From Apostichopus parvimensis (lineage: Eukaryota; Echinodermata; Holothuroidea; Aspidochirotida; Stichopodidae), in NCBI GenBank assembly GCA_000934455.1, contig KN889035.1, positions 41,255 through 69,332 of the forward strand: DNA of 28,078 bases, in the 5' to 3' direction. The position numbers and the translations under genes were made by a program. How positions within the stretch are numbered: the first letter of the stretch is position 1; every line of letters begins with the position of its first letter. Shown here piece by piece: positions 1-11,803 of this stretch. The notes under the pieces were generated by a model, which was not told where the DNA came from, ran no database searches, and was given only the letters and a program-made list of their open reading frames with translations.

Positions 1-851
1 AACCTACATGATGAGCTAAGAATCTTCAGATCTGTGACGCATGTTACTGATTATTTATTTTCAAGAGGATACCATTTGGAATGGGACAGTTTTAAATCAC
101 TGCTAGTCCCTGCAACCTTAGTGTAAGATAGTCACTGTCACTATGACAGGAAGCCTCACCATGCTTTTACTTACTACATGGTTACCACGCACTCAACAAA
201 AATCTGGCAAATGGAAAAAAATTTGGACAATGAAAATCGTCTTTTGTGGGTCTTGAAAGTCCTTGAGTTAAAACTGTTTCTTTTCGACAAAAAGAAATTT
301 TTTGTCGGGAGCGATCAAGGTTATATGTAAAAGTCTCCTGCGAATTTTCCGTTAAATTAGTGTTCTAATGATGGGTGTTAGCATTCATTTTGAAAGAATT
401 GCAAGTGTTAGGCTAACTATATATAGCCTTACATCACATCCTTATGTGTAGGCTTCATAGTAAACCGTAAAACATGTTTTGGTCTAGAAAAAGTCTGAGA
501 TGTTGAAAGTATGTGAACCGTGTTAGTGAGTTAAAACTCAAAATCAGTTTGGAAATTAATAAACCAAGACACCCTCATAGATTTCTCTCATCAAGTATAG
601 GTTTATTATGAAATATTAAATATTTAATCGCCTAAACACTTCTTCACTGTTAAATATTGGCCAGATGCAAGGTGAAAGTGAACAATTTTCCGAATCTGTT
701 TTACTTCTTGAAGTTTCCAAAGGAAATCTGAGTAGTCAAGTAAATGAATGATTTTAGCATCGTCTTGAATATTCACAACCACAACCTCAGAAGTAATTTT
801 ATCGGATGATCAATATTTAATATTTTTTATCTGTAATTTTTTCTCTTCAAG
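1..851. other. Probable intron or upstream sequence, no exon seen
   Basis: AT-rich sequence with many stops in all frames and no convincing exon. It lies upstream of the plus-strand exon that opens at 852, so it is probably the intron before that exon. The pyrimidine stretch at about 838-848 followed by AG at 850-851 forms that exon's 3' splice site. Confidence 0.4.
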
Positions 852-3001
852 GAGATGGTCGGGGAACTAAACCTGCTCCTAAAAAGCCGATTGAGAAAAA
901 GCAGGAGAAATCGCCACGAAAACCTGCTGATATGCCCAAGTTTGAAGAACCAAAGCCAAAGGTAACCTAAAGCTCCTGAATAATTAAAGTATTCAAGTTG
1001 TTTTGTTGTTGTTGTTGTTGTTGCTTTCATGTTAGTTATAATTTACAGCTTTTTACCGCACGTTCTGACAGTTTTGATCACACCAGGATTTTGATTGAAT
1101 TTATTTTGTATTTTCCTCAACAATGTCCATATATATGAATTTAATGAAATTATTACGTAAATCATGGTTGTGGAAAATGAAATGATCTAGGTAGTTTCAG
1201 GGCTTAACTAAGTAAAACACTCGCATATGGGAAAGGACAAATGAAGGGGAAGAAAAATAGATGAATAGAACTCATTTAATTTGTATACCACTTTACACAC
1301 ACAGTAGCATGTTGCAGAAGAAATGAATTAACACAAGAAATAATATTTTGTTACTACAACTCAGTAAGGTAAAATTAATAGGTTACTTGGGAAATAAATT
1401 GCTTTAATTTGACACCTTCTTATGTTTGAAGAAGAGTGAAGGTCTAATGTGCCATTGCCCATCCAGTACCATTTATTAGAGGGTCGTATTGAGTTTTCCA
1501 CAAGTTAAATTTTCTAACTTCTGAAACTTACAATGAAAAGTGAAAGAATTTTGTGTACAGTAGGTATAGGTTCAGCCACATTGGACATGACATACACACA
1601 TATTAATACGGTAAGGAGTTTAATCTCCCTGGAAAAAGTCGTATTTCATAAATATGTATTAATGCTAATTCACCAAATGTATTCTACATGGTTGACTATA
1701 TTTAATAGTCTTAAACAGTGACAAGTATTTTTGATTAACAAATAGTCCTAATTTTATTTTAGTAATGATTTCATGTGACTTGTAACAAAATGATGAAATT
1801 AGACAATATAATGACTGCTGAGATGACTAAGCGACCAGCAAAGAGATCATTTTTTTTTTATTAAGAGAATATTAAAAAAAGTCCACACAAATTAAATCAT
1901 AAATCATCAAATTTAATTTTTTTTTACATTATGTGAAAAGACTAATCCAGCCTAGGGAAATGCAAATGTATCTAGATCTTTGAAGATAGTGTCATGTATT
2001 TCCAAAAAATTAAACCAAACAGCCAACTAGAAAGTCACATTAAGTGCTCCAAAGACCGATAACCCTATCAAGGTAAATATTAATCCATTTTAGGCTTAGC
2101 GTGTTACCGTTAATCACAACAGAATACTTTTGCCCTCCCAAAATGTTGCTGTTTTTAAAAAAGAAAAGTAAAGTGAAAGAATAAGTTGTAAACATTTAAA
2201 ATTTATTCGGTTTACAAGCCATGAACTGTGTTTAACTGAGAGAAAGAAAAAAAACTCACACTTTGAAGCTGTTTTCATACATTTGATAAATTAATTGATA
2301 AAGTTTTGGTCAGTGGTAAAGTCATATCAAATTAAAAAAACGCAGAACTTTAACCATTGTTGGCGTTTGTTTTGTATGTTTCAAAGAATCTGACCAATAT
2401 ACCAATTATTATTTCACTAACATTGCAGCTAATCAAATTAAGGCATCCAACTGGAATTGTTTCCCAGTGCATAAAGACTAATTAATGGTTTAATCTTTAA
2501 GTTATTAAAATTAAATCACATGCAGAAAACACACAAAAAAAAACAAACAAAAAAATCTGATTTTTTTTTTTTTTTTTTTCCCCACCTTTTTCACGACCTC
2601 AGTGATACTTGACTTGTCACATATATCGTTGTGGGTTTTGAGTATCAAACAGGATTGATATAGTGTAATAGATTTAGTAATGCAAAGACCCTGCTAATAA
2701 GTTGATTATTCTGTGTACGTCACAGTGCGACTCTCTCAGTAGCATCCCAACTGACTTCTTCCCTGACCGCATCTCCTGTTATCTTTGGATATCGTTTCAT
2801 TCTTCCCATTCAAATCTCTAACTATGCTCTTGTCACTCATTGTGTCATCCTGATTTTTGTCCAGAAGTTCCAATTTTTGACTGGATTGAACATTTTTCTT
2901 TTTTTTAATTACTTTTATTCATTTCCTGTTTCTTTTTATTTTCCATTAAGGATTGGACGCAAAAGAACATGTTTTCCGGTTTAGAAGAGGAGCAGAACTA
3001 G
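852..3001 (+). CDS. 3'-terminal two exons of an unrecognised gene with a Lys/Pro-rich, acidic-ended C-terminus
   Basis: Two exons are supported. Exon A (852-961) follows a pyrimidine tract and AG, and ends at an AAG|GTAACC donor. After two bases that complete a split codon it reads 36 residues, a Lys/Pro/Glu-rich segment with KPAPKKP, EKSPRKP and EEPKPK. Exon B (2951-3001) follows CTTTTTATTTTCCATTAAG and reads 16 residues (DWTQKNMFSGLEEEQN) to a TAG at 2999-3001. The donor is phase 0 and exon B is open in phase 0, while phase 1 stops early. The composition suggests a flexible linker ending in a short hydrophobic-acidic tail (NMFSGLEEE), as in some trafficking or scaffold proteins; that is only a guess. 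The remainder of the gene lies upstream of the window. Exon A is also open in another frame, so splice phase and composition decide the reading. Confidence 0.5.
962..2950 (+). other. 2-kb intron of the first gene
   Basis: Bounded by GTAACC at 962 and TTAAG at 2950. It contains a GTT microsatellite near 1000-1023, A and T runs, and a long T-run at about 2562-2580. No additional exon was seen; the 62-residue open frame at 1533-1721 has no coding character. Confidence 0.5.
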
Positions 3002-3498
3002 GCGTTCGTTCGTTCTAATCTTGTTTTTGTCCATTAGTTCCTTAAACTTGCATGTTTTTATTTTTTCTTTGCCAATCACAATATGTGTAACGGTTATGAA
3101 AGTAAAACGAGGCATCCTGTACTCTGTTTTACTCTCTATAACCCCCTCCTCCCCCCCTTTCCCCTTCTCCTTTTTTTTTCTCTCCCCATTTTGATCAGTG
3201 TAATGTTTGCATCTCATGTAAGTTGGGTTCTTAAAGTAGTGGAATTTATTCTGTCATTGTAGGAGACACATGAATGGTGTATAGAGCTTTCCCGTAGTTT
3301 GTATGTTAGGACATGTTCTGCCGATTTTGGACATCATTTGTAGATGGCATTTTTGAAGTATGAGAGTCGTGTTGATTATTCAGCAATCTCACACAGTACC
3401 TCGCGGATAGTCAATTTTTTAAGTCCTGCAATTTGGTGATAATCTCTGTGTGAGGTTGTAGTTCTTGTAGGAGGTTATGCTGTATGGTTATTTGAGAT

Positions 3499-3504
3499 AA
3501 TAAA
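3499..3504 (+). terminator. Poly(A) signal AATAAA, candidate end of the first gene
   Basis: AATAAA lies about 500 bases after the TAG at 2999-3001. It is the first canonical signal seen downstream on the plus strand, giving a 3' UTR of about 0.5 kb that includes a C-rich patch (3142-3180). Confidence 0.4.
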
Positions 3505-3559
3505 GAGTGTTAGGAAATGATGAATCGATTGATTAATTGATTGAATGATCCTATCAGCA

Positions 3560-3790
3560 GATGGATCAATATATTATTATTATTATGTACCTTTCAACCC
3601 TTGGCGCATTACCCTGTAGTTTTACGCAAGGGGAGAAGAGATTCGAAGGAAACTGCACTTTGTGTAGTAAATTTGATTCATTGAATGGATCTATATTATT
3701 ATTATGTACCTTTCATCCCTCCTTGCAATTACCTTGTATTATATGCAAGGGGAGAAAAAAGCATCAAAGAAAATTGGTCTTTGTAAAGGT
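3560..3790 (+). repeat. Diverged tandem duplication, period about 119 bp
   Basis: Two successive units share a TATTATTATTATGTACCTTTCA core and, further on, GCAAGGGGAGAA at 3626-3637 and 3745-3756. Both anchors are offset by 119 bases. The units have diverged by substitutions and small indels. A 91-residue frame crosses both copies, but it has no recognisable protein character and is not called as a gene. Confidence 0.65.
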
Positions 3791-3804
3791 TTACAAAGTG
3801 TTGA

Positions 3805-5040
3805 TACTTAAAACTAGAATTTGTGCTGATGAGTAAAATGAAACTTGACACTGCCAGAAAATTTGCCTTCTCCTTCATGTCCCTTTCAGTCTCTGCCCTC
3901 CCCTCCCCTCCCCTTCACCCCCCTCCCCCCCCAACGACTTCCTCCTTCCACACCCACCGGGTATGTTGCGTATTCTAACATTGTGTGGTTGGTGAAGGGA
4001 GTTGGGGATTAAATTGAAATTTAAGACTGGTATGAAGCAAAACAATGCAAATTTATTGAAAAATGTAATATTGGGCTTGTAAGGGATCGAAAATCCCACG
4101 TGCGGAACTGCATTTGAAGTCATCCGCACTCTTGCAATTTCTGTTGGAAGCTTTGTAGAATCTCTTCCTCTTGATAATATTTATTTCCTTTTGATCAATA
4201 ATATCCTCGTCGTCATTGACACAGCCTTCCAACAATAGCTCGTTATCATATCCAGAGATCGTAGTTAAAAAGAGCTTTAAATTGTTGCAGTATGCATGTT
4301 TATCCCGGCTTCATCCTCTATGTAATGAGCACATTACATTAACAGGCTGGACAGAAGTCAAATAATGCACCCTCCTTCAAACAAATTTTGCTAATAACAA
4401 ATTTATTTTAATCTGTCAATTTTGAAGTCCTCAGTCAGTACCTGACAAATGATTCAGAGGAACAGGGAATGCAGGGGCAGTATTTTAGAATTAAGTCAGG
4501 GCGAGTATTTACTAGAGGAAGATGGAGAAATGATTAGAAGGGATGGCTGGTCGGGCTTAGGAATTGGCAAAGAGGTTTGGCAGAGTGGGGGAGGGCAAAG
4601 GTGTGAAAGAGGATGGAGAATTGATTGAAGGTCCCAGGAAGGAGATGGTGATGGAAGCATTGAAGACAAGTGAAGGGTTGCTAGTATCTGTTTATTGATG
4701 ATCTAATGTTTGTAGTGTTTTTATGGTTGGTCTCTGCTTATATTTTCTCACGTTTTGCTATAATATAAATAATAGTATTAAAATTATTTGGTATTTGGCA
4801 GTAGTGCCAAGAGAAACGGAGGGTTTCTCTCTGGATGAGTGTAACTGAAACTTCATAATAATTCCTGATACAAATTTTTTTTGCTCAGCAGTTTTCCTAA
4901 AAAACTATGACACGGTTTTTTATTGCCAGATGGCCTTTGTGTAACAAGTTATTGCATTTATCCTTCGAGACACTTCAAATTCCGTAATTGTAATTTCAGC
5001 ATAGACGGACAAAAACTTTGGCAGCACTGTAGGACACATG
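3805..5040. other. No gene seen; C-run and purine-rich patch
   Basis: Contains a C-rich block at 3896-3932 with four or more runs of C (i-motif/G4 potential) and a purine-rich stretch at about 4450-4680. Short frames on the minus strand near 3875-4235 arise from these low-complexity blocks. No splice-supported exon was found. Confidence 0.4.
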
Positions 5041-5057
5041 AATTGTCTGTGTAGATA

Positions 5058-5128
5058 TGCCTCCAAAATGTGGGTGAAGCAGCTAGAACAACAACCCAAA
5101 ATGTTTACTCGTCAACATTTTGGGGGCA
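5058..5128. repeat. Nested inverted repeat / hairpin
   Basis: CCCAAAATGTT (5095-5105) and AACATTTTGGG (5114-5124) form a perfect 11-bp stem with an 8-base loop. A second arm at 5058-5071 (TGCCTCCAAAATGT) pairs with 5115-5128 with one mismatch over 14 bases. The downstream arm can therefore pair with either of two upstream arms. Confidence 0.7.
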
Positions 5129-5129
5129 C

Positions 5130-6579
5130 GTTTGTTCTGTTATAAGCTTCCTTTTTTCTTTTTTTTTCCCCGTTCACCTCATTTTTCAACAGTCTTATTT
5201 TGAAACATTTTGTTCTTTTTGCGTACCTCATTTTTTTCTCATGATGTTCTTCTCTTCACATTAAACGAAATTGTGTCGTCTTTAAAAATAGAAGAGTTTA
5301 CAAATAATTGGGCATATTCGTTTAAAAAAGTTCAAATTAATTAAAAGTAGGAAGACGTGTCAAATATTCTTCACACGGTTCATATCATTTAAAAATGTAA
5401 GATAAAAAAAAAAAAAATTGAATTATTTTGATTCAATCATTAAAACATAATTTCTTTTTTAAAACTTCCAATTGGGAATTTTTTTTTCAATTATGAATAT
5501 AATTATCGTCATTCGTGTGTGAGAGGAGTCCCTGCTTCTCTCTGAGCTTTATTTTGCAGTCTGCATCGTCAAGGCCAAAATGAAGAAACCTTCTTGTCTC
5601 TAGTTTTCTTCAGATTGTGTATTTTTTTCTGCCTTGGAATGCAATTCTTTAGCTTCTTGTACAAAGGCATATGATATGGAAACTGATAAAAACCAAAAAA
5701 AAAGGGAGGAAAACTGAAAAAATCTAGAAACGACAAAAATGTTTCATTGAAAAATTTGATGATTTTTATTAAATAATGAAAATAAAAATGTTTTCTCATT
5801 AAACATGACTGGTGTTTTCCTTTTTTGTCTTTCCTAAATGTTGTTTTAATAAGAAGTTAAGTTTTGTGCTTGAAGGGCCTTAGTATTGATCTCATAAATG
5901 TCACCTGTTCCAAATTAATAAAAGTTAAACAAAAGTACTTCTCTTAAATTTGAGACACTTCTTCAAGGTACTCCTAAACATTGAAAACGTCAGTTAGACT
6001 AAGGGGGGTCCCCAAAAGTATTTGACATCATTTACCCAGGGGTCATTAAAAATTGCATAATTCAATCCTATCACCCCCCACACACCCTCCCCCCCCCCCC
6101 CTTGTGTTTCTATCAGTGCTGACATAGTGATTACAACTTAATTGTTGCATCATATCAGACAAGTATGATGAATTTGCTGCGAACAAACCTAGGAAATGAA
6201 GAGAAATACTTCTCTCCCTAACCTCATGCCCACTCCCCGCTGATTAGGAAAAAAATAAACATCAATGTTTAAAAAACATTCAAATAGTTTAAAAATAATG
6301 TGTAACTAAATTGTAACATTTGACTACACACAAGTGATCATTAGTTTACTCAATGAAGGCTTTAACTATACTTTAACTATTATAAAATGCTTTTTCTTAC
6401 ATAAGCCTCTCCCCGACCCCCCCCCTCCCTTATTTCAGTGTTTGGCATAAATACTTATCACCTCATCAGGCATAGCATATATAAATTATAAATAATCTCA
6501 ATAACAATCTAACCTTGCATATTCTTGTCAACCACAGAAGGAAAATTACCAGCATTTAATATTACATTAGTAATGATCA
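5130..6579. other. No gene seen; A/T runs and C-runs
   Basis: AT-rich sequence with A and T homopolymers, a C13 run at 6089-6101 and a C9 run at 6417-6425. Short open frames on either strand come from low-complexity sequence. The region separates the plus-strand gene from the RPE 3' end, so the two genes converge across it. Confidence 0.4.
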
Positions 6580-6585
6580 TTTATT
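6580..6585 (-). terminator. Poly(A) signal AATAAA, candidate end of RPE
   Basis: The plus strand reads TTTATT, so AATAAA lies on the minus strand about 630 bases past the RPE stop codon (7213-7215). It is the first canonical signal seen in that direction. The implied 3' UTR (about 6560-7212) contains a 72-residue open frame at 6703-6921 that I regard as incidental. Confidence 0.4.
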
Positions 6586-7212
6586 CCCCACTATATAATT
6601 GTTCACCATGGTATAGTACTTAAGCCCCCCTCCAGTTATGCAAGACTGACTGGGCTTAGTGCATGTGTTTTCAACAAGGAGCCAAACCTGACCACAAAGA
6701 TTTCAGTGACCTGTGATCAAATTAGGCTCATAATCTTGCAAAAATTGGTCTGTTTTACAGGCCATAGGCTTGGGCACCCTACCTGCCCACCCAGCACATT
6801 GATCAAGTGAGATTTTCATTCCGTTGGACACTTTTGCTCCAACAAATTCTTTGTCTATGGTCCTTGTAAAAAATTGAGAACCATCGATGTTGAGAGTTTG
6901 TTGATACATAACAAATTTCATCCACAGACCAAGAAACCCATTAACAGCAGTAAAAATTATTTCACAGTAATGACATGCCTGAGTTTTAACACTTTTATCA
7001 CCTGAGCCAAACTGTCACACCACAATTCAATGACAGAACTATGCAACAACATTTGAGTGATAAAAAAATTGAGATGATGAAAGTAAGAAAGGGAACGGAA
7101 TATTTCAACTCTTCTTCTTTAGTACTAAAAAAACTTGGAATGGCCGACATCCTTGTTTTCCCTCCACCGAAGCGAGATATCTCTGTATTGTGACATCATC
7201 ATCATCATGACA

Positions 7213-10200
7213 TCACCTCTCTAGAGTTGTCTTCATGATCCATTCCTGTACGCAGCCTCTCATGTTGTCCATCACTTGTTTAGGATTATCGCTCTTAACA
7301 ACGGCACTTCCTGACACGATCATGTTTGCACCAGCCTGTCCAAGTATAGATTAAAAGATTTATAAGCTTTAAAAACAAATAAAAATAGAACTTCTTGAAA
7401 GGAAACGAAATTGTTAACGAAGGAGTGTAATTGCATATTAAATCTGCATAAAAATTCAGCTATGGTAGAATGAGAAGGAGGGCGGTAGACCGGAAAGGCC
7501 CGGTCACCAAAAGAGGCCAGTGCCTAAAAAGTTACCAACTGACATGGTAGAGTGCATTTGTTGTGAGGAGACAGGGAAGTGAGGAGTGAAGCAAATACTT
7601 TTAAAAATCTTTTCAGCATATAAACTTTCACATCAGCAACAAACTACTTATTTACATAAGATAAATGAATACATGTGTTGCTTTAAAACCTTGATATACT
7701 TCACATGGTTCTGGTTCTCCCAATCCTTTGACCAGCTAAGTTAACCTTGCTATAAATCTGCAGTATTATTAACACATAGTTTTACACAGAAAAAACCCAC
7801 TGACAGACACTTGAGTCACTCTCTGTAGGTAATTTCCTTTACTCATCTGGCAAGACATTTCAGACAACTTTGGTTACCAGACAATCCTTCAAACTGGCTG
7901 GCTATAAAATGTACAATATGCAAAACAAACACAGACAACACATCTTTCTTCTTTTTTTTTCCATTTTTGTGTTTTTTTTTCTTTCTTTTTTTGGGGTCTT
8001 TATCTTCTTTTTTGGTACTAATACTCTAATACTGAACAGTGTTTTACATACCTCTGCAGCCTTGTGAATGGTTGTAGGACTAAGGCCACCATCCACCTCA
8101 ATATCTAAGGACCTGTACTTGGCACGTAAGGCTTGCACCTTTAACATTAAAAAAAAGAAGAATATGATTTGCACACCTCTCCAGCAATGGTTGATTTGCT
8201 TTGATTTCTTTTCCATTTTCTCCAAATTAATCTTCCTTGTGGCATTTCTCTGTTTTGTGATTTTCAACTGCATAAATGCACTGTGATATTCATTGGTGAG
8301 ACTAACAAGTAACTAATATGCCTTTTGTGTTACAAGATTGATTAATCCTCTCCTAATCAATGCAAATATGGGTATTGATTATTTTTACCAATGATAATAA
8401 TACTGCATCATACACTGAAAATGATATACTCAACACAGATTTGGGATTGGAGGAGGGGGGGGGGGGGGAGTGTAGGGTGTTCAGAACTCAGACCAATGGA
8501 CACTAGCATTGAATTTTTTTGCCTGTGGTGGCAACCTGTCTAAGTTACAATCACTGCTGTGGAAATTTATGTGGGCCATGGTCTCTTAGCCCCCCACCAT
8601 CTCTCTATGTTGTAGGCTTGAGAGTCCTAGCTGTAATTTTCCTAGGTTCATATGTACATTAAAACACATACAACCATCAGATAATCTGTTTATTATCTAG
8701 ATAGTGTTTCAATCTCTACCTACCTTTGGCATCATATCTTCCATGAAAGACTGCCCTCCAAAGCCAGGCTCCACCGTCATGATCAAAATCATATCAACAT
8801 CTTCTACGAATGGAAAGACCGTTTCTACCGGCGTCTTGGGCTTCACACCTATTCCAACCTAAGGGAAGTTTGAAATCGACTGTTTGAGCAAGGCTTGGGT
8901 GTCATTTCTAAATCTATGATGACATGACATTTTTGCTAGCCTTTTCGTATATAAAGAAAAAAACTGGCCATAAATTTGATGGTAACATAATAATGTCATA
9001 ACGGCGGTCTATTTGGATTATACCATAACTTATTCTTCACAGTCTAAAAAAACAAAGTTTTCCATTTTATTATATCGAGATCATCAAGCAACACACATCA
9101 GTTAATTGTTTACCTTCATTCCTGCATCTTTAATCTTCTTAATGGTCTCTGTTGGTTTATCTGTGGCCTCTATGTGAAACGTATACTGGTCCGCCCCGGC
9201 ATCAGCCATGGGTTCAATCCACTGATCAAAGAATGAAATAACATATAAAAGATTTACATTCACATTTCTCGAGAGCGAGGTCAGGCTCAGAGGACACAAA
9301 TAAGAACAAGAACAAGAGGAAGAATATCCAAAACTGAGAATACACTATACTTTGTACCATATTTTCCCAGGCCTACTCCATATTTCTCATGGATCCCTTA
9401 TTGACACCAGAGCTGTACCATCCCCCCCCCCCTCCCTCCTCTATCAGCAAGCCTTTCTATACAACTCAAGTCCCTCCAAACATAGTTCTGATTAATTGTT
9501 AGGTAACTTCAAACTATCAAAATGCTTAAATTCTGTTAACTTCAGACAGCAGTAACAACTTACCACTATTTTATATTGTGCGATGGTTCAGTCTTGACTT
9601 ATTTTATACTGAGATTATTGTGCAGTCACTTTCCTTGGTGTTGAAACGTATATGAAAATGAAGTTTCAATGACAGGCATCAGGCACCAATGGTTACTTAT
9701 TTAGTCAATATACACAATCAGTTTGGGGACACATCAATTGAGTCCTCGCTATGCCATTTTCACAGCACTTGTTCAAAACCATTTAACATTCTCACTAATC
9801 ATTCTCACCTTTTCTGGATTTAACACCATCATATGCATATCTGCAAAGAAGTAAAAAATAGAAAATATTTAAAAAAGAAATAAGACAAGTCTGTTATCAT
9901 AATTTTTTTATTTAAAAGCAATATTCATCTCACATATTTGTACCTTTCGTCATGAAATTTAGATCAATAATTCACTTTTGAAAATAAATGGAACAAATGG
10001 ACATTTTTTCTTTCCCAGTTTTGACAGATTGTGCAATAAGTACTACATGAACAATAAAGGAATAACAAACGTAAACTGTTTACATATCTTCAAAATGATA
10101 GAGACCTACCATAGAAATGATAGAGACCTACCATAGAAATGATATTTGAATATTCATATTACTTAACATGTTGTTCTCACCCTGCCCAAAAATATGAAAT

Positions 10201-10791
10201 GACAAACAAAGTTTCCGTTGTTATAAATGCTTCTACACTTTTCATGTGAATTCTCACCAAAGAAAGCAGATTTGATCTTGGAACGGAGACACTTCACGAC
10301 AGGATGGCCAAAGGTCATATTAGGTACAAAATGTCTGTGAGAAATGAAACAATTAACAAATCATGAAAATTTCCACAAAATTTACTGTCATGTTGGAACT
10401 GAACTGTAATGTTACCATTAAACAGGCTGATCAGAAATACTTAAACCAGTGTGGTCATGTTACAAATATATGCCAAACTGCAATCTATGCAGGGTCTCCT
10501 GGGTGATTAATAAAACTAACAATCCTGCCTTCACAATTCTTATATGCAATGTGAGTTGCTTAGACTAGTACTTTTTCGAGGGGGGGGGGGGGGGGGAGGT
10601 TGGAGATGGGGAGGTTAGAGGGCTAATACTGATGTTCTTTAATAACACACTTCTTACCCATCCATAACATCTAAATGAAGATAATCTGCACCACTGTCTA
10701 ACAGCCTCTGACTCTCATCTGCCAAAGCTGCGAGATCTGAGTTTAAAATTGACGGTCCAATTTTACACTCGTAGTGAGTGGAATGAGCCAT
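7213..10791 (-). CDS. RPE: Ribulose-phosphate 3-epimerase, complete, seven coding exons
   Basis: This enzyme interconverts D-ribulose-5-phosphate and D-xylulose-5-phosphate in the cytosolic pentose phosphate pathway; it is a metal-dependent TIM barrel. Coding exons in order: 10791-10658, 10334-10258, 9840-9809, 9221-9114, 8858-8724, 8138-8052, 7335-7213. They total 696 bases (231 aa plus TGA), against 228 aa in human RPE. All junctions are GT-AG and all phases agree. Visible motifs: KIGPSILN (Ser14), YLHLDVMDG (His39, Asp41), GHFVPN, DMHMMV (His73), TVEPGFGGQ (145-153), LDIEVDGG (Asp178) and the phosphate-binding [10 protein letters not shown] near 193-202. These match the known metal and catalytic positions of the family. 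The ATG has a good context (CAACATGG) and lies 7 bases inside its exon, after a CAG acceptor. One exon is only 32 bases long. No breaks or missing catalytic residues were found. Confidence 0.97.
10097..10140. repeat. Exact 22-bp tandem duplication in an RPE intron
   Basis: The unit GATAGAGACCTACCATAGAA plus AT occurs twice head to tail (10097-10118 and 10119-10140) with no mismatch. It lies in the intron between the 77-base and 32-base coding exons. Confidence 0.95.
10580..10596. repeat. G17 homopolymer in the first coding intron of RPE
   Basis: Seventeen consecutive G on the plus strand (C on the RPE sense strand), followed by GGTTGGAGATGGGGAGG. It lies about 60 bases downstream of the exon donor in the RPE direction. 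Similar but shorter runs occur at 8455-8468 (G14) and 9422-9432 (C11) in other RPE introns. Confidence 0.85.
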
Positions 10792-11653
10792 GTTGACACT
10801 GCAAAGCAAAGAACGAAGAGTTATAAGACTTTTTGAACCTGGGTTAGGGTAAAGATGAAAGGGTCAAGAATACAACTCTCAAACATATAAAACATGGATA
10901 TGATTAATTATGTTACCAGTTCATTTCCTTTCATTTCCTCCATAACTGCAACAAATACTATTAGTTAATATGTGACCTTTATCATATTTTAACATTTATA
11001 AGGAAGCCAACAATAATTTTGACGTATCCATATTCTTACACTTGGCAATTAAAATGATGATATTCGGACTTGGTTAAAATATGTGATTCTGCTTGACTGA
11101 AAAGTATTAATTTCCAGTAAAATGAACATTATGACATACTGCTGCTAAAGTGTCCACAAAGCTTAACAATTACAAATGCTCATAGTCCTACACTACAGAT
11201 GTCTAGGTCTAAAACATCTATAAAATCTTCACTTTGATATAGATGCCAACAACTAGATCAAGCTAAGATTGACAAACTAAGTCAGCTTTACAAGCTTTAC
11301 TAATGAGCTTTACATGATCCTTGGAAATTTAAATAACGAACTAAATTGCTTTTTTTTTAGTGAAAGGTCACCTTAAGTTATATTACAGACATTATGGCTG
11401 CCGTTAGCAAAACTCAACCAGGTAGAAGGAAATCTGTAATTGAACTCAGTTAACATTCCTATGAATAACACGAACAAGTACTGTAACACTAACAGTAGGT
11501 TACTTGGGGAAAATATCGCGGAACTAGAGCACCGTGACAAACTACTACAATCAAAAGCTATTTCGCAGCGACGTATAACAGAGCCTATTTAACTGTTTTT
11601 TAGCCACGAAAGAAATTATTACATGTTCTTTAGTGCTATTTAAAGTCACTTAC

Positions 11654-11740
11654 CTGTATTTTCACTGTAATACTAGCTTATAGAAAGTTCCCTTTCTTGT
11701 ACCTTTTCTTTGGCAGTGTTGACACCACTTTTCTACTGCA
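11654..11740 (-). other. RPE: Non-coding first exon (5' UTR) of RPE
   Basis: On the minus strand the sequence AATACAG|GTAAGT gives a perfect donor at 11653-11648. The start-codon exon begins at 10798 with a TTGCTTTGCAG acceptor, so an upstream exon is required and this is the best donor. The exon's 5' limit is not visible; the coordinate given for it is approximate. The intron it defines runs from 11653 to 10799. Confidence 0.6.
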
Positions 11741-11765
11741 CGCATGAACAAGATACCATTTGTTA

Positions 11766-11773
11766 TGACGTCA
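11766..11773. promoter_or_regulatory. Full palindromic CRE (TGACGTCA) in the RPE promoter region
   Basis: TGACGTCA is the exact consensus site for CREB/ATF-family bZIP factors. It lies about 110 bases upstream of the RPE first-exon donor, close to the inferred transcription start, in a locally CpG-containing stretch. No TATA box was seen. Use as a CRE is inferred from the motif and its position. Confidence 0.55.
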
Positions 11774-11803
11774 TCGACGGTACATCGACGCGACAAGGGG
11801 CCA

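Noticed and set aside
2981..3217. 78-residue minus-strand frame
   Set aside because: It is antisense to the last exon and 3' UTR of the first gene, and its Lys/Glu/Gly-rich part comes from a C/T-rich patch.
3561..3836. 91-residue plus-strand frame
   Set aside because: It spans the noncoding tandem duplication and its two halves repeat the same low-complexity ATT-rich sequence.
6703..6921. 72-residue minus-strand frame after RPE
   Set aside because: It lies within the inferred RPE 3' UTR, has no splice or start support beyond an ATG, and resembles no known protein.
7902..8273. 123-residue minus-strand open frame
   Set aside because: It is RPE exon 8138-8052 read through into both flanking introns; only the 29 residues between the splice sites are real.
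9102..9299. 65-residue minus-strand open frame
   Set aside because: It is RPE exon 9221-9114 with intron on both sides.
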